A stretch of DNA of 64,000 nucleotides from contig NZ_JALHAG010000001.1 of assembly GCF_022819085.1 (NCBI RefSeq), positions 269,395-333,394 on the forward strand, in the 5' to 3' direction. A program made the position numbers and the translations under genes. The DNA is from Planococcus ruber. GTDB lineage: Bacteria > Bacillota > Bacilli > Bacillales_A > Planococcaceae. Of the stretch, positions 10,827 to 19,703 are shown in pieces. The notes under the pieces were generated by a model. It did not search any database. It was not told where the DNA came from and worked only from the letters and a program-made list of their open reading frames with translations. Every line of letters starts with the position of its first letter. Position 1 is the stretch's first letter.

Positions 10827-10831
10827 AGCGA

Positions 10832-11020
10832 TTATACGCGCTCAACTTTTCCTGATTTCAATGCTCTTGCAGAAACCCATACACGTTTCGGTTTACCGTC
10901 TACAAGGATACGAACTTTTTGAAGGTTTGCTCCCCATGTACGTTTTGTCGAATTCAACGCGTGTGAACGGGCGTTTCCAGAACGAGCTTTGCGTCCACTA
11001 ACTGCACATACTTTAGGCAT
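10832..11020 (-). CDS. rpmB: 50S ribosomal protein L28
   Basis: The only minus-strand gene seen. The 62-residue product matches L28 of Firmicutes, with the segment [20 protein letters not shown] and the ending [10 protein letters not shown]. Only one cysteine is present near the N-terminus, so this is the form without a CxxC zinc ribbon. GAGGAGGGA precedes the ATG on the minus strand. A TATAAT-like -10 occurs on that strand at 11051-11056, but I see no convincing -35. In Bacillus spoVM lies between thiN and rpmB; here there is no room for it. Confidence 0.96.
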   Translation of the reverse strand: MPKVCAVSGRKARSGNARSHALNSTKRTWGANLQKVRILVDGKPKRVWVSARALKSGKVERV

Positions 11021-11183
11021 GTAAGTCCCTCCTCACAAGTGAAGCTGAAAATTATAATAGAATTTCAGTTCGTTTTTCGTTTCACATACTTTAATAATTT
11101 ACCACACACATTATCGCTTTGCAACTAATTTTGAGGGTCTTTCAAGAAAAAAACCTTTACACCCTAAACGGCGGCTTTTCTTG

Positions 11184-11189
11184 TATAAT
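11184..11189 (+). promoter_or_regulatory. Probable -10 element of the Asp23 gene promoter
   Basis: A perfect TATAAT lies 51 bases before the ATG of the next gene. The best -35-like hexamer, TTTACA at 11156-11161, is 22 bases away, too far for a standard SigA promoter, so the assignment rests on the -10 alone. The whole divergent region 11021-11239 must hold both this promoter and that of rpmB. Confidence 0.35.
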
Positions 11190-11239
11190 GGTTTCATGTA
11201 GAATGGAAGAAGTGAAATAGGACTCAAGGAGGAATTCTC

Positions 11240-11602
11240 ATGTCGATTGAATTAAAGAACGAATATGGCCAAATCGATATTTCCAATGATGTAATTGCGC
11301 AAATCGCTGGAGGGGCTGCTATCGAATGCTACGGAATTGTGGGCATGGCGACGAAGCATCAGATCCGCGACGGATTAACCGATATCCTGCGAAAAGAAAA
11401 TTTTGCTAAAGGGGTCATTGTCCGCCAAGAAAATGGCGACTTGGCAATCGATATGTATGTCATCATCAGCTACGGCACAAAGATTTCTGAAGTCGCTTAT
11501 CAAGTGCAGTCCAAAGTCAAATATACGATAACCAAAACGCTTGGCATGCCAGTCAAGGCAGTTAATATTTATGTTCAAGGGGTTCGCGTCACGAACCCGT
11601 AA
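11240..11602 (+). CDS. Asp23/Gls24 family envelope stress response protein (YloU-like)
   Basis: A 120-residue member of the Asp23/DUF322 family. It begins MSIELKNEYGQIDISNDVIAQIAGGAA, typical of YloU. The family is small, lacks a signal peptide, and is often linked to cell envelope stress or membrane-associated scaffolding; its exact role here is not shown by sequence. It has an AAGGAGG ribosome site and lies 18 bases before fakA. Conserved pairing with a fatty acid kinase subunit suggests a link to membrane lipid homeostasis, which is an inference. Confidence 0.9.
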   Translation: MSIELKNEYGQIDISNDVIAQIAGGAAIECYGIVGMATKHQIRDGLTDILRKENFAKGVIVRQENGDLAIDMYVIISYGTKISEVAYQVQSKVKYTITKTLGMPVKAVNIYVQGVRVTNP

Positions 11603-11620
11603 GAGGAGGAAAAAACGGCT

Positions 11621-13273
11621 ATGAAGTCATTAAATGGAATTCAATTCGCGGAAATGGTACAGATGGGATCTCACCATCTGTTCCAGAATGCGGACTATGT
11701 AGATGCGTTAAATGTATTCCCGGTGCCGGACGGCGATACCGGAACCAATATGAACTTGTCGATGACGTCGGGCGCAAAAGAGACAAAAGCGAACGCAGAA
11801 GAACACATCGGCAAAACGGCAGGGGCTTTATCCAAAGGGCTCTTGATGGGCGCGCGGGGGAACTCGGGCGTTATCCTTTCGCAATTATTCCGCGGATTCG
11901 GCAAATACATTGCAAACGAATCCGAACTTTCTGCAGCGAAATTGGCAGAAGCGCTTCAGCATGGAGTGGAAACAGCTTACAAAGCCGTGATGAAACCGGT
12001 TGAAGGAACTATTTTAACCGTTGCAAAAGATGCAGCTGCCAAAGGAATGGAGCTGGCGAATAAAGAAGAAGATATTGTTGTTTTATTTGAAGCGGTGGTA
12101 GCGGAAGCGAAAGCTTCACTAGAACGCACACCGGACTTGCTTCCGGTATTGAAAGAAGTCGGCGTTGTCGACAGCGGAGGCCAAGGGCTTGTTTATGTTT
12201 ACGAAGGATTTTTGGCATGCCTAAAAGGCGAACAGCTGCCAGAAAAGCATGCCCATAATACAATGGACGATCTTGTGAGTGCGGAGCACCATAAAAACAT
12301 CGCCGGCTTCATGGATACAGCTGATATTAAATTCGGTTATTGCACAGAATTTATGGTGAAATTCGAAGAAGGCAAAAAAGAATTCAATGAAGCTGCTTTC
12401 CGCACGGATTTAAGTGAATATGGAGATTCGCTTCTGGTCATTTCAGACGATGAAATCGCAAAAATCCATATCCATTCGGAAGAGCCTGGAAAAGTTCTTA
12501 CATATGGACAAAACTATGGCAGCCTGATCAGCATGAAGATTGAAAATATGCGCCAGCAGCATATCGATATTGTGGGGGAAGGCTTCCAAAAAGCACAGCC
12601 GGCTGCAGCAACTTCGCATCCGTACGCTGTCGTCACCGTAGCGATGGGCGAAGGGATTGCGGAACTTCTCCGCAGCATTGGCGCTTCTTATGTGATTGAA
12701 GGCGGGCAAACGATGAACCCTTCTACAGAAGACATCGTGAATGCCATCCGTTCGATCAATGCGGAACGCGTACTGATTTTGCCGAACAATAAAAACATCA
12801 TCATGGCAGCGGAGCAAGCAGCAGAATTGCTGGATATCGAAGCGGCAGTCGTGCCGACAAAAGACGTGCCGCAAGGAATGTCTGCGCTTCTCGCTTTCAA
12901 TCCAGAAGCATCGGTCCAGGAAAACCTTCAATTGATGGAGAATGCATCGAAACAAGTGAAATCAGGATCTGTGACTTTTGCAGTCCGCGATACGTCGATT
13001 GACGGCATCGAAATCAAAAAAGATGACTTCATGGGCATCTCGGAAGGCAAAATCGTCATTTCGGATTCCGACCTTGAACGGGTCACAGAAGAATTGGTGG
13101 CAAAGCTGATTGATGAAGATTCGGAAATTGTCACGATTCTTTACGGAGAAGACACGACGGAAGAAGCGGCTGAAGCGTTAGGCAGCTTTATCGAATCGTT
13201 AAATGATGAGGTAGAAGTAGAGATTCATAACGGAAAACAGCCGTTATATCCCTATATTATTTCTGTGGAATAG
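11621..13273 (+). CDS. fakA: Fatty acid kinase catalytic subunit FakA (DAK2 domain protein, YloV-like)
   Basis: A 550-residue protein with an N-terminal DAK2/DhaL-like kinase domain. NVFPVPDGDTGTNM carries the metal-binding aspartates near residue 36, and GARGNSGVILSQ follows. The middle and C-terminal parts match the FakA regions that bind the FakB acyl-carrier subunit. In Staphylococcus FakA phosphorylates FakB-bound fatty acids, feeding exogenous fatty acids to the PlsX/PlsY route. No fakB is in the window, but plsX lies 4.5 kb downstream. AGGAGG precedes the ATG and a strong terminator follows. Confidence 0.92.
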   Translation: MKSLNGIQFAEMVQMGSHHLFQNADYVDALNVFPVPDGDTGTNMNLSMTSGAKETKANAEEHIGKTAGALSKGLLMGARGNSGVILSQLFRGFGKYIANESELSAAKLAEALQHGVETAYKAVMKPVEGTILTVAKDAAAKGMELANKEEDIVVLFEAVVAEAKASLERTPDLLPVLKEVGVVDSGGQGLVYVYEGFLACLKGEQLPEKHAHNTMDDLVSAEHHKNIAGFMDTADIKFGYCTEFMVKFEEGKKEFNEAAFRTDLSEYGDSLLVISDDEIAKIHIHSEEPGKVLTYGQNYGSLISMKIENMRQQHIDIVGEGFQKAQPAAATSHPYAVVTVAMGEGIAELLRSIGASYVIEGGQTMNPSTEDIVNAIRSINAERVLILPNNKNIIMAAEQAAELLDIEAAVVPTKDVPQGMSALLAFNPEASVQENLQLMENASKQVKSGSVTFAVRDTSIDGIEIKKDDFMGISEGKIVISDSDLERVTEELVAKLIDEDSEIVTILYGEDTTEEAAEALGSFIESLNDEVEVEIHNGKQPLYPYIISVE

Positions 13274-13280
13274 AAACGAG

Positions 13281-13332
13281 AAAGGGCTGGCCTGCAAGTC
13301 GACTAACGACTTATTGGCCAGCCCTTTATTTC
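13281..13332 (+). terminator. Intrinsic terminator after fakA
   Basis: AAAGGGCTGGCC (13281-13292) pairs perfectly with GGCCAGCCCTTT (13316-13327). An inner AAGTCG/CGACTT stem extends it, and TATTT follows. Confidence 0.85.
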
Positions 13333-13432
13333 GAATAAAGCGGAGCAGAATAAGATTGCTGTTGTATCGCTGCACTAGTTTCACTACTAAAGGAGCTGCC
13401 CGAATTTACTTTTGGGGCAATTCCTTTTATTT

Positions 13433-13461
13433 TTGTTAAATAGCTCAAAATCATGTAAACT
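13433..13461 (+). promoter_or_regulatory. Candidate SigA promoter of sdaAB-sdaAA
   Basis: TTGTTA (13433-13438), a 17-base spacer and TAAACT (13456-13461) lie about 36 bases before the sdaAB ATG. The -10 is weak, but position and spacing fit, and a terminator separates it from fakA. Confidence 0.45.
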
Positions 13462-13497
13462 GAAGCTATAAGTAACTGATAGAAAGGGGTTTGGGCC

Positions 13498-14160
13498 ATG
13501 AAGTTCAAATCTGTTTTTGATATTATAGGGCCGGTCATGATCGGCCCTTCTTCTTCGCATACAGCAGGAGCTGCGCGAATTGGACGAGTGGCGAGAGATT
13601 TATTCGGCCGGCAGCCGAAATGGGCGAAAATCCATTTATACGGGTCATTTGCTGAAACCTATAAAGGCCACAGCACGGATGTAGCGATTGTGGGTGGATT
13701 ATTGGATTACGATACATTTGATGAACGCATCAAAACTTCGTTTGAAGAAGCGGAAAAGCTGGGGATGAGTTTTGAATTCATACCGGAAACGGGCCATGTG
13801 GACCATCCGAATACCGCGCGCATCGTTATTGGCGATGAACGGTCTGAAATGTCGTTGATGGGCATTTCCATAGGCGGCGGCAAAATAGAGATTACGGAAT
13901 TGAACGGCTTTCCACTGCGATTGTCCGGAAACCATCCGGCCATCCTGGTGGTTCATGAAGACCGGTCGGGCTGTATTGCAAACGTAGCAAATTGTTTATA
14001 TAAATACGACATCAACATCGGGCATATGGAAGTTTCACGCAAAGAAAAAGGGCATATGGCATTGATGGTCATCGAAATCGACCAGAATGTCGATCGGGCG
14101 ATTTTGGATGAACTTTCGGAACTGCCGAATATCACGCAAGTGACAAGAATTGCCGATTGA
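13498..14160 (+). CDS. sdaAB: L-serine dehydratase, beta subunit
   Basis: The beta subunit of the two-subunit iron-sulfur serine deaminase that converts L-serine to pyruvate and ammonia. The N-terminal part has the family signature DIIGPVMIGPSSSHTAGA. The C-terminal third (about residues 148-220) is an ACT domain with ILVVHEDRSGCIANVAN, probably a serine-sensing module. The length of 220 aa matches the Bacillus subunit. AAAGGGG precedes the ATG. The alpha subunit gene follows 16 bases later, so both are made from one message. Confidence 0.95.
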   Translation: MKFKSVFDIIGPVMIGPSSSHTAGAARIGRVARDLFGRQPKWAKIHLYGSFAETYKGHSTDVAIVGGLLDYDTFDERIKTSFEEAEKLGMSFEFIPETGHVDHPNTARIVIGDERSEMSLMGISIGGGKIEITELNGFPLRLSGNHPAILVVHEDRSGCIANVANCLYKYDINIGHMEVSRKEKGHMALMVIEIDQNVDRAILDELSELPNITQVTRIAD

Positions 14161-14176
14161 GAAGGGGGTTTCAACT

Positions 14177-15076
14177 GTGGAAGCATTATTTCGCAATGTA
14201 CGTGAATTAGTTGAACGAGCGGAACAGGAAAATAAATTGATTTCAGAAATTATGATTGAACAAGAGATGCTATTGATGGACCGGTCACGGGAAGACATCA
14301 TGAAACAGATGGACCGCAACTTGACCGTCATGGAAGAAGCCGTTGAAAAAGGCTTGAACGGCGTCCATTCCGTTTCCGGGTTAACCGGCGGAGATGCTGT
14401 CTTGCTGCAGGAATATATGAAAAAAGGAAATGCCTTGTCGGGCGACCTTTTGCTTGATGCTGTCAGCAAAGCAGTGGCGACAAATGAAGTAAACGCAGCG
14501 ATGGGCACTATTTGTGCGACCCCGACTGCAGGATCTGCCGGCGTTGTGCCAGGAACGCTGTTTTCGGTGAAAAACAAATTAAATCCAACGCGTGAGCAAA
14601 TGATCCGGTATTTATTTACATCGGGAGCCTTCGGTTTTGTCGTGGCAAACAATGCATCCATCTCAGGGGCTGCCGGCGGATGCCAGGCGGAAGTCGGATC
14701 GGCGGCAGCGATGGCTGCGGCGGCAATTGTGGAAATGGCTGGCGGAACACCGCAGCAATCATCCGAAGCTTTTGCGATTACAATGAAGAACATGCTCGGC
14801 CTTGTCTGCGATCCAGTGGCGGGATTAGTGGAAGTGCCGTGCGTGAAACGGAATGCCATGGGCGCCGCAAATGCCGTCGTAGCAGCTGATATGGCGCTTG
14901 CCGGCGTAACAAGCCGCATTCCTTGCGACGAAGTGATCGGCGCAATGTTTGAAATCGGCCAATCGATGCCAAGCGCTTTGCGGGAAACGGCTAAAGGCGG
15001 TTTGGCTGCAACGCCTACGGGCAAATGGCTGGAGTCCAAAATTTTTGGTGGAGCAGTGGTAGGCAGTGGGCAGTAA
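14177..15076 (+). CDS. sdaAA: L-serine dehydratase, iron-sulfur-dependent, alpha subunit
   Basis: The catalytic alpha subunit of serine dehydratase. Conserved glycine-rich and cysteine-containing segments for the 4Fe-4S cluster are present: TICATPTAGSAGVVPG, SGAAGGCQAEVGSA, and LVCDPVAGLVEVPCVKRNA. I chose GTG 14177 because AAGGGGG lies 8 bases upstream; this gives 299 aa, as in Bacillus. The frame extends 27 bases further upstream to a TTG inside sdaAB, which has no good ribosome site. The 3' end overlaps the recG start by 11 bases. Confidence 0.94.
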   Translation: MEALFRNVRELVERAEQENKLISEIMIEQEMLLMDRSREDIMKQMDRNLTVMEEAVEKGLNGVHSVSGLTGGDAVLLQEYMKKGNALSGDLLLDAVSKAVATNEVNAAMGTICATPTAGSAGVVPGTLFSVKNKLNPTREQMIRYLFTSGAFGFVVANNASISGAAGGCQAEVGSAAAMAAAAIVEMAGGTPQQSSEAFAITMKNMLGLVCDPVAGLVEVPCVKRNAMGAANAVVAADMALAGVTSRIPCDEVIGAMFEIGQSMPSALRETAKGGLAATPTGKWLESKIFGGAVVGSGQ

Positions 15077-17108
15077 AGATTCTGTCGCCACGTTAAAAGG
15101 GGTCGGCAAACAAGCTGCCGAAACACTTCAGGAAATGAAAATTGAAACGATCCATGACCTTATCATGACGTTTCCTTACCGCCATGAAGATTTTCAGCTG
15201 AAAGATTTGGCTGATACGCCTCATAATGAACGGGTAACAGTGGAGGGAAGGGTCGAAAGTGAACCTTCCGTCCTTTTTTTAGGGAAGAACAAATCCCGGA
15301 CGCAAGTGCAAGTGATGGTCGGCCGGCACCTCATCAAAGCGATTTTCTTTAACCAGCCATATGTTAAAGCGAAATTGCATATTGGCGAAATTGTTACGTT
15401 GACCGGCAAATGGGACCGGGGCCGCCAAGTGATTACGGTGTCCAGCCATACAATCGGACCTCGCACGGACGGAGTGGATTTTGAACCGGTCTATAGTTTG
15501 AAAGGCAGCATCTACCAAAAAACGTTCCGCAAATTGATGCGGCAAGCATTGGATATTGCGAAAACCGATTTGGAAGATTGTTTGCCTGAAAGCCTGCGGC
15601 AAAATTACCACTTGATGTCCGTCGGCGAAGCGCTGGAATGGATCCATTTTCCGACGGACGGCGAAGCGTTAAAGCAAGCGAGGCGCCGCTTTGTCTATGA
15701 AGAATTATTGATGTTCCAATTGAAAATGCAAGCGCTCCGAAAAAAGAACCGGGAAGAAGAAGGCGGCTCGTTTATCGATTACGATTTAAATCGCCTCAAA
15801 GAATTTATTCAGGCCTTGCCGTTCGATTTGACGGACGCCCAAAAGCGGGTCGTCAATGAAATCTGCAAAGACATGAAAGAGCCTTTCCGCATGAACCGGC
15901 TTTTGCAAGGCGACGTAGGATCCGGGAAAACGGTCGTTGCGGCCATTACTTTATATGCGGCAGTGACGGCAGGTCTTCAAGGTGCATTGATGGCGCCGAC
16001 TGAAATTCTAGCGGAGCAGCATGCCAATACGCTCGCCCAGTGGTTCGAACCGTTCGGGCTGAATATTGCATTGTTGACGGGATCCGTCAAAGGGAAGAAA
16101 CGCCAATTGATTCTGGAAAGCCTGGCGGCAGGCGAGATCCACATTTTGATCGGGACGCACGCGTTGATTCAGCCGGATGTGCGCTTTAGAAAGTTGGGCC
16201 TGGTCATCACGGATGAGCAGCACCGTTTCGGCGTCGACCAACGGAGAGTCCTGAAAGACAAAGGCTATAATCCGGATGTGCTGTTTATGACGGCTACTCC
16301 GATTCCGAGAACGTTAGCGATTTCCGCTTTCGGGGAAATGGATGTGTCGGTGATCGACGAAATGCCGGTCGGCCGAAAAGAAATCCAGACCTTTTGGATG
16401 AAGAAAGACATGTTCGGCAAAATTGTCGGCCGAATGGAAAAAGAGCTGGCTGCGGGACGGCAAGCATATGTCATCTGCCCGCTGATCGAAGAATCCGACA
16501 AACTGGATTTCCAAAATGCAGTCGATTTATTCCAGCAGCTTTCAAGCTATTTCCACGGCAAACATACGGTGGGATTGATGCACGGACGTTTGCCGGCGGA
16601 CGAAAAAGAAGAAACGATGCGCTCGTTCACAGAAGGCGAAATTGCCGTCCTCGTTTCTACCACAGTGGTCGAAGTCGGAGTGAATGTCCCGAATGCCACG
16701 TTCATGCTGATTTACGACGCTGAGCGTTTTGGCTTGTCGCAGCTCCACCAATTGCGCGGACGGGTCGGACGCGGCAGCAACCAGTCGTTCTGTGTGTTGT
16801 TGGCAGATCCAAAGACGGAAGTCGGCAAAGAACGGATGACTTCCATGACGGAAACGAATGACGGTTTTGTGCTTGCGGAAAAAGATTTGCAGCTTCGCGG
16901 TCCTGGGGATTTCTTTGGCCGAAAGCAAAGCGGACTGCCCGAGTTTAAAATGGCCGATCTCGTGCATGATTACCGGGCGCTTGAAACAGCCCGAAAAGAT
17001 GCGGAAACAATGATTAACAGTGAAGAATTCTGGGTCAGCGAAGAGACAAGGTGCCTACGCGAACAATTGGAAGAATCGGGAGCGCTGGCTCTTGGCAGGC
17101 TCGATTAA
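15066..17108 (+). CDS. recG: ATP-dependent DNA helicase RecG
   Basis: A monomeric double-stranded DNA translocase that regresses stalled forks and branch-migrates Holliday junctions. The N-terminal part (to about residue 150) is the wedge/OB domain that binds branched DNA. Helicase motifs follow: LLQGDVGSGKTVVA, DEQHRFG, TATPIPRTLA, STTVVEVGVNVPNA and QLRGRVGRG. The C-terminal TRG-like region follows. At 680 aa it is full length. The GTG start lies inside the end of sdaAA, with GGTGGAG about 11 bases upstream, so the start is slightly uncertain. Confidence 0.95.
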   Translation: MGSKDSVATLKGVGKQAAETLQEMKIETIHDLIMTFPYRHEDFQLKDLADTPHNERVTVEGRVESEPSVLFLGKNKSRTQVQVMVGRHLIKAIFFNQPYVKAKLHIGEIVTLTGKWDRGRQVITVSSHTIGPRTDGVDFEPVYSLKGSIYQKTFRKLMRQALDIAKTDLEDCLPESLRQNYHLMSVGEALEWIHFPTDGEALKQARRRFVYEELLMFQLKMQALRKKNREEEGGSFIDYDLNRLKEFIQALPFDLTDAQKRVVNEICKDMKEPFRMNRLLQGDVGSGKTVVAAITLYAAVTAGLQGALMAPTEILAEQHANTLAQWFEPFGLNIALLTGSVKGKKRQLILESLAAGEIHILIGTHALIQPDVRFRKLGLVITDEQHRFGVDQRRVLKDKGYNPDVLFMTATPIPRTLAISAFGEMDVSVIDEMPVGRKEIQTFWMKKDMFGKIVGRMEKELAAGRQAYVICPLIEESDKLDFQNAVDLFQQLSSYFHGKHTVGLMHGRLPADEKEETMRSFTEGEIAVLVSTTVVEVGVNVPNATFMLIYDAERFGLSQLHQLRGRVGRGSNQSFCVLLADPKTEVGKERMTSMTETNDGFVLAEKDLQLRGPGDFFGRKQSGLPEFKMADLVHDYRALETARKDAETMINSEEFWVSEETRCLREQLEESGALALGRLD

Positions 17109-17147
17109 GAATGCAGGGACTCAGATAATCCTTGCATTCTTTTTTTG
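17109..17147 (+). terminator. Intrinsic terminator after recG
   Basis: GAATGCAGGG (17109-17118) pairs with CCTTGCATTC (17130-17139) with one mismatch, followed by seven T residues. Its 3' arm contains the likely -35 of the fapR promoter. Confidence 0.85.
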
Positions 17148-17160
17148 TTGTTTATATACT
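17132..17160 (+). promoter_or_regulatory. Promoter of the fapR-plsX-fabD-fabG-acpP operon
   Basis: TTGCAT (17132-17137), a 17-base spacer and TATACT (17155-17160). The -35 lies inside the recG terminator stem, and the FapR box begins 3 bases after the -10, an ideal position for repression. Confidence 0.65.
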
Positions 17161-17163
17161 CAT

Positions 17164-17182
17164 ATTAGTACCAAGTGCTAAT
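17164..17182 (+). promoter_or_regulatory. FapR operator
   Basis: ATTAGTAC-CAA-GTGCTAAT is a 19-base inverted repeat with one mismatch, close to the FapR box I know from Bacillus, which carries TTAGTACC and a mirrored half. It overlaps the expected transcription start of fapR itself. FapR bound here should repress the lipid operon until malonyl-CoA releases it. Confidence 0.85.
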
Positions 17183-17198
17183 AGCGGGCGGTGACAAT

Positions 17199-17783
17199 GT
17201 GAAAAGACCTAAAAAAATACGGCAGGAAGCGCTGGTCCAGTCAATCAAAGAAAACCCGTTTGTAACAGACGAGGAGTTGGCGGCGGAGTTCAGCGTCAGC
17301 GTGCAGACGATCCGGCTTGACCGCCTGGAATTATCCATTCCGGAACTTCGGGAACGGATTAAGCACGTAGCCGTAAAAACATTTGATGACGAAGTGAAAT
17401 CGTTGCCGATCGATGAAGTGATCGGCGAAATCATAGATATAGAATTGGATGAGCGAGCGATCTCGATATTTGATGTGAAGCCGGAGCATGTTTTCCAGCG
17501 CAACCAGATTGCCCGCGGACACCACTTGTTTGCCCAGGCGAATTCCTTGGCAGTTGCCGTAATGAACGACGAATTGGCTTTGACGGTCAAGTCCGAGCTC
17601 CAATTCCTGAAGCCGGTCAAAGCGGGGCAGCGGCTGGTAGCGAAGGCGCAAGTAGTGGATCGCAATCCGGAAAAGAATCGGGCTTATGTAAAAGTCGTTT
17701 CTTCGGTGGATCAAGTGACCGTTTTTATCGGTACATTTGAGATGTACCGAATGACAGAACAAAGTGAAGGTGACGAAGAGTGA
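17199..17783 (+). CDS. fapR: Fatty acid and phospholipid biosynthesis repressor FapR
   Basis: A malonyl-CoA-responsive transcription repressor of membrane lipid genes. The N-terminal DeoR-like helix-turn-helix contains [21 protein letters not shown], and the C-terminal hotdog domain (about residues 80-190) binds malonyl-CoA. The frame reaches back to 17175, but GTG 17199 after GGGCGGTGA gives 194 aa and an N-terminus ([15 protein letters not shown]) like that of Bacillus FapR. The last 4 bases overlap plsX. Its own operator lies just upstream, so it is autoregulated. Confidence 0.95.
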   Translation: MKRPKKIRQEALVQSIKENPFVTDEELAAEFSVSVQTIRLDRLELSIPELRERIKHVAVKTFDDEVKSLPIDEVIGEIIDIELDERAISIFDVKPEHVFQRNQIARGHHLFAQANSLAVAVMNDELALTVKSELQFLKPVKAGQRLVAKAQVVDRNPEKNRAYVKVVSSVDQVTVFIGTFEMYRMTEQSEGDEE

Positions 17784-18775
17784 AAATAGCAGTAGATGGA
17801 ATGGGCGGAGACAACGCCCCGAAAGAAATCATAGAAGGCGTCTATAAGGCATTGGACGAGTTTCCGGATGTGGCGGTGCAGCTATACGGCCATCAGGAAA
17901 AAATGCAGCCTTACCTAAAAGACCATGAGCGCCTGGAAATCATTCATTGCGAAGAAGTGATCGAAGGAACGGATGATCCGGTTCGCGCCGTTCGAAGAAA
18001 AAAAGATTCTTCCATGGTGAAAATGGCGCAAGCTGTCAAAGAGCAGCGGGCGGATGCCTGCGTCAGTGCAGGGAATACAGGGGCTTTAATGGCTGCCGGC
18101 TTGTTTGTCGTCGGACGGATTGAAGGAGTAGACCGTCCGGCGTTGGCGCCAACATTGCCGACGATGGACGGACAAGGTTTCGTCATGCTTGATATGGGAG
18201 CGAATGCGGAAGCGCGGCCGGAACATTTAGTCCAGTATGCCGTCATGGGCAGCATCTATGCTGAAAAAGTGAGAGGGATCCAAAATCCCCGGGTTGGCTT
18301 GCTAAATATCGGCACGGAAGAGAAAAAAGGAAATGATTTGACGAAAGCGGCCTTTCCGCTGCTTAAAGAAGCGCCGGTCAATTTTATTGGCAACGTCGAA
18401 TCCCGTGATTTATTGAACGGCGCAGCGGATGTCGTGGTGACGGATGGATTTACCGGTAATATGGTATTGAAAACGATCGAAGGCACGGCGATGAATGTCT
18501 TCTCTATGATTAAAAAGGTCTTTATGTCATCTGCCAAAACAAAAGTGGCGGCATTTCTCGTAAAAGACGAAATCGGCGGGCTGAAAGGCATGCTGGATTA
18601 TAGCGAATACGGCGGTGCCGGGTTGTTCGGGCTGAAAGCGCCAGTGATTAAGGCGCACGGGTCATCCAATTCCACGGCTTTGTTTAATGCGATCCGCCAA
18701 ACCCGCACGATGGTGGAATTTGATGTGACGGGAACGATTTACAGTACGCTGAAAAAGGAGAGCCAAGATGAGTAA
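17780..18775 (+). CDS. plsX: Phosphate acyltransferase PlsX
   Basis: Converts acyl-ACP to acyl-phosphate, the donor for PlsY in phosphatidic acid synthesis, at the inner face of the membrane. The 331 aa protein starts with the family signature [16 protein letters not shown] and contains [30 protein letters not shown] and [13 protein letters not shown]. It starts with GTG overlapping the fapR stop and overlaps fabD by 8 bases, so it sits in the middle of the FapR-controlled operon. Confidence 0.96.
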   Translation: MKIAVDGMGGDNAPKEIIEGVYKALDEFPDVAVQLYGHQEKMQPYLKDHERLEIIHCEEVIEGTDDPVRAVRRKKDSSMVKMAQAVKEQRADACVSAGNTGALMAAGLFVVGRIEGVDRPALAPTLPTMDGQGFVMLDMGANAEARPEHLVQYAVMGSIYAEKVRGIQNPRVGLLNIGTEEKKGNDLTKAAFPLLKEAPVNFIGNVESRDLLNGAADVVVTDGFTGNMVLKTIEGTAMNVFSMIKKVFMSSAKTKVAAFLVKDEIGGLKGMLDYSEYGGAGLFGLKAPVIKAHGSSNSTALFNAIRQTRTMVEFDVTGTIYSTLKKESQDE

Positions 18776-19703
18776 AATTGCATTTATTTTCCCTGGGCAA
18801 GGTTCTCAGGCCGTCGGGATGGGCGAAAGCTTCCTATCGGATGAAACTAGCAGAAGCTTTTTTGATCGAGCGGACGAGGCGCTAAGCGTCAATTTATCGG
18901 AACTGATGCTTGAAGGGCCTCAAGAAAATTTAACACTTACATACCATGCACAGCCGGCACTGCTGACTGTCAGCGCCATGATTACCGAACGATTGAACCG
19001 TGCCGGCATCGTGCCGGACTATACGGCCGGCCATAGCTTGGGTGAATACAGCGCGCTAGTTGCATCAGGCGTTTTGCCTTTTGAAGAAGCGGTCAGCATT
19101 GTCCATAAACGCGGATTGTTCATGAATGAAGCGGTTCCGGCAGGCGAAGGAACGATGGCTGCGATTTTGGGAATGGACAGCGAAGCACTGGAAAAAGTGA
19201 CAAACGAAGTAACAGATACGGACGGTGTAGTGCAATTAGCCAATTTAAACTGTCCGGGGCAAATTGTTATTTCCGGAACAAAAGCCGGCGTTGAAAAAGC
19301 TTGCGCCGTTGCGAAAGAACGCGGGGCTAAACGGGCGATTCCGTTGGATGTCAGCGGTCCCTTCCACTCAGAATTGATGCGTCCGGCTTCGCAGGATCTG
19401 TCTAAAGTGCTTAGCCAGATTTACTTAAAAGATGCCGAAATTCCGGTCATCACAAACGTTGCGGCGAAAAGCGAAACGCACGCAACGCAATTCCAGGACT
19501 TGCTTGTGCGCCAATTGTATTCTCCGGTTTTATGGGAACAGTCAGTGCGTGAAATGATCGACCTTGGCGTTACAGTTTTCGTTGAAGTCGGACCGGGAAA
19601 AGTCCTAAGCGGGCTGGTGAAGAAAATCGACCGGTCGGTGAAGACATTGCCGGTCTATGACCTGGAATCATTTGAAAAAGCGGTAGAGGAGCTGGGAAAA
19701 TGA
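18768..19703 (+). CDS. fabD: Malonyl-CoA:ACP transacylase
   Basis: Loads malonyl groups onto acyl carrier protein, committing malonyl-CoA to fatty acid synthesis. The protein starts [16 protein letters not shown], has the nucleophile Ser90 in GHSLGEYSA, the substrate-selecting Arg region, and the PFHSELM histidine motif. The length of 311 aa is normal. Because malonyl-CoA is the FapR inducer, the operon links the repressor with an enzyme that consumes its signal. It overlaps both plsX and fabG. Confidence 0.96.
   Translation: MSKIAFIFPGQGSQAVGMGESFLSDETSRSFFDRADEALSVNLSELMLEGPQENLTLTYHAQPALLTVSAMITERLNRAGIVPDYTAGHSLGEYSALVASGVLPFEEAVSIVHKRGLFMNEAVPAGEGTMAAILGMDSEALEKVTNEVTDTDGVVQLANLNCPGQIVISGTKAGVEKACAVAKERGAKRAIPLDVSGPFHSELMRPASQDLSKVLSQIYLKDAEIPVITNVAAKSETHATQFQDLLVRQLYSPVLWEQSVREMIDLGVTVFVEVGPGKVLSGLVKKIDRSVKTLPVYDLESFEKAVEELGK

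Noticed and set aside
11042..11070. Inverted repeat CTGAAA...TTTCAG in the rpmB/Asp23 divergent region as an operator
   Set aside because: The arms are short and A/T-rich and the symmetry is imperfect; it matches no operator I recognise.
14035..15126. A 363-codon minus-strand open frame opposite sdaAB/sdaAA
   Set aside because: It lies wholly antisense to two well-supported serine dehydratase genes, has serine- and proline-rich composition typical of a reverse-frame shadow, and shows no ribosome site or family motif.
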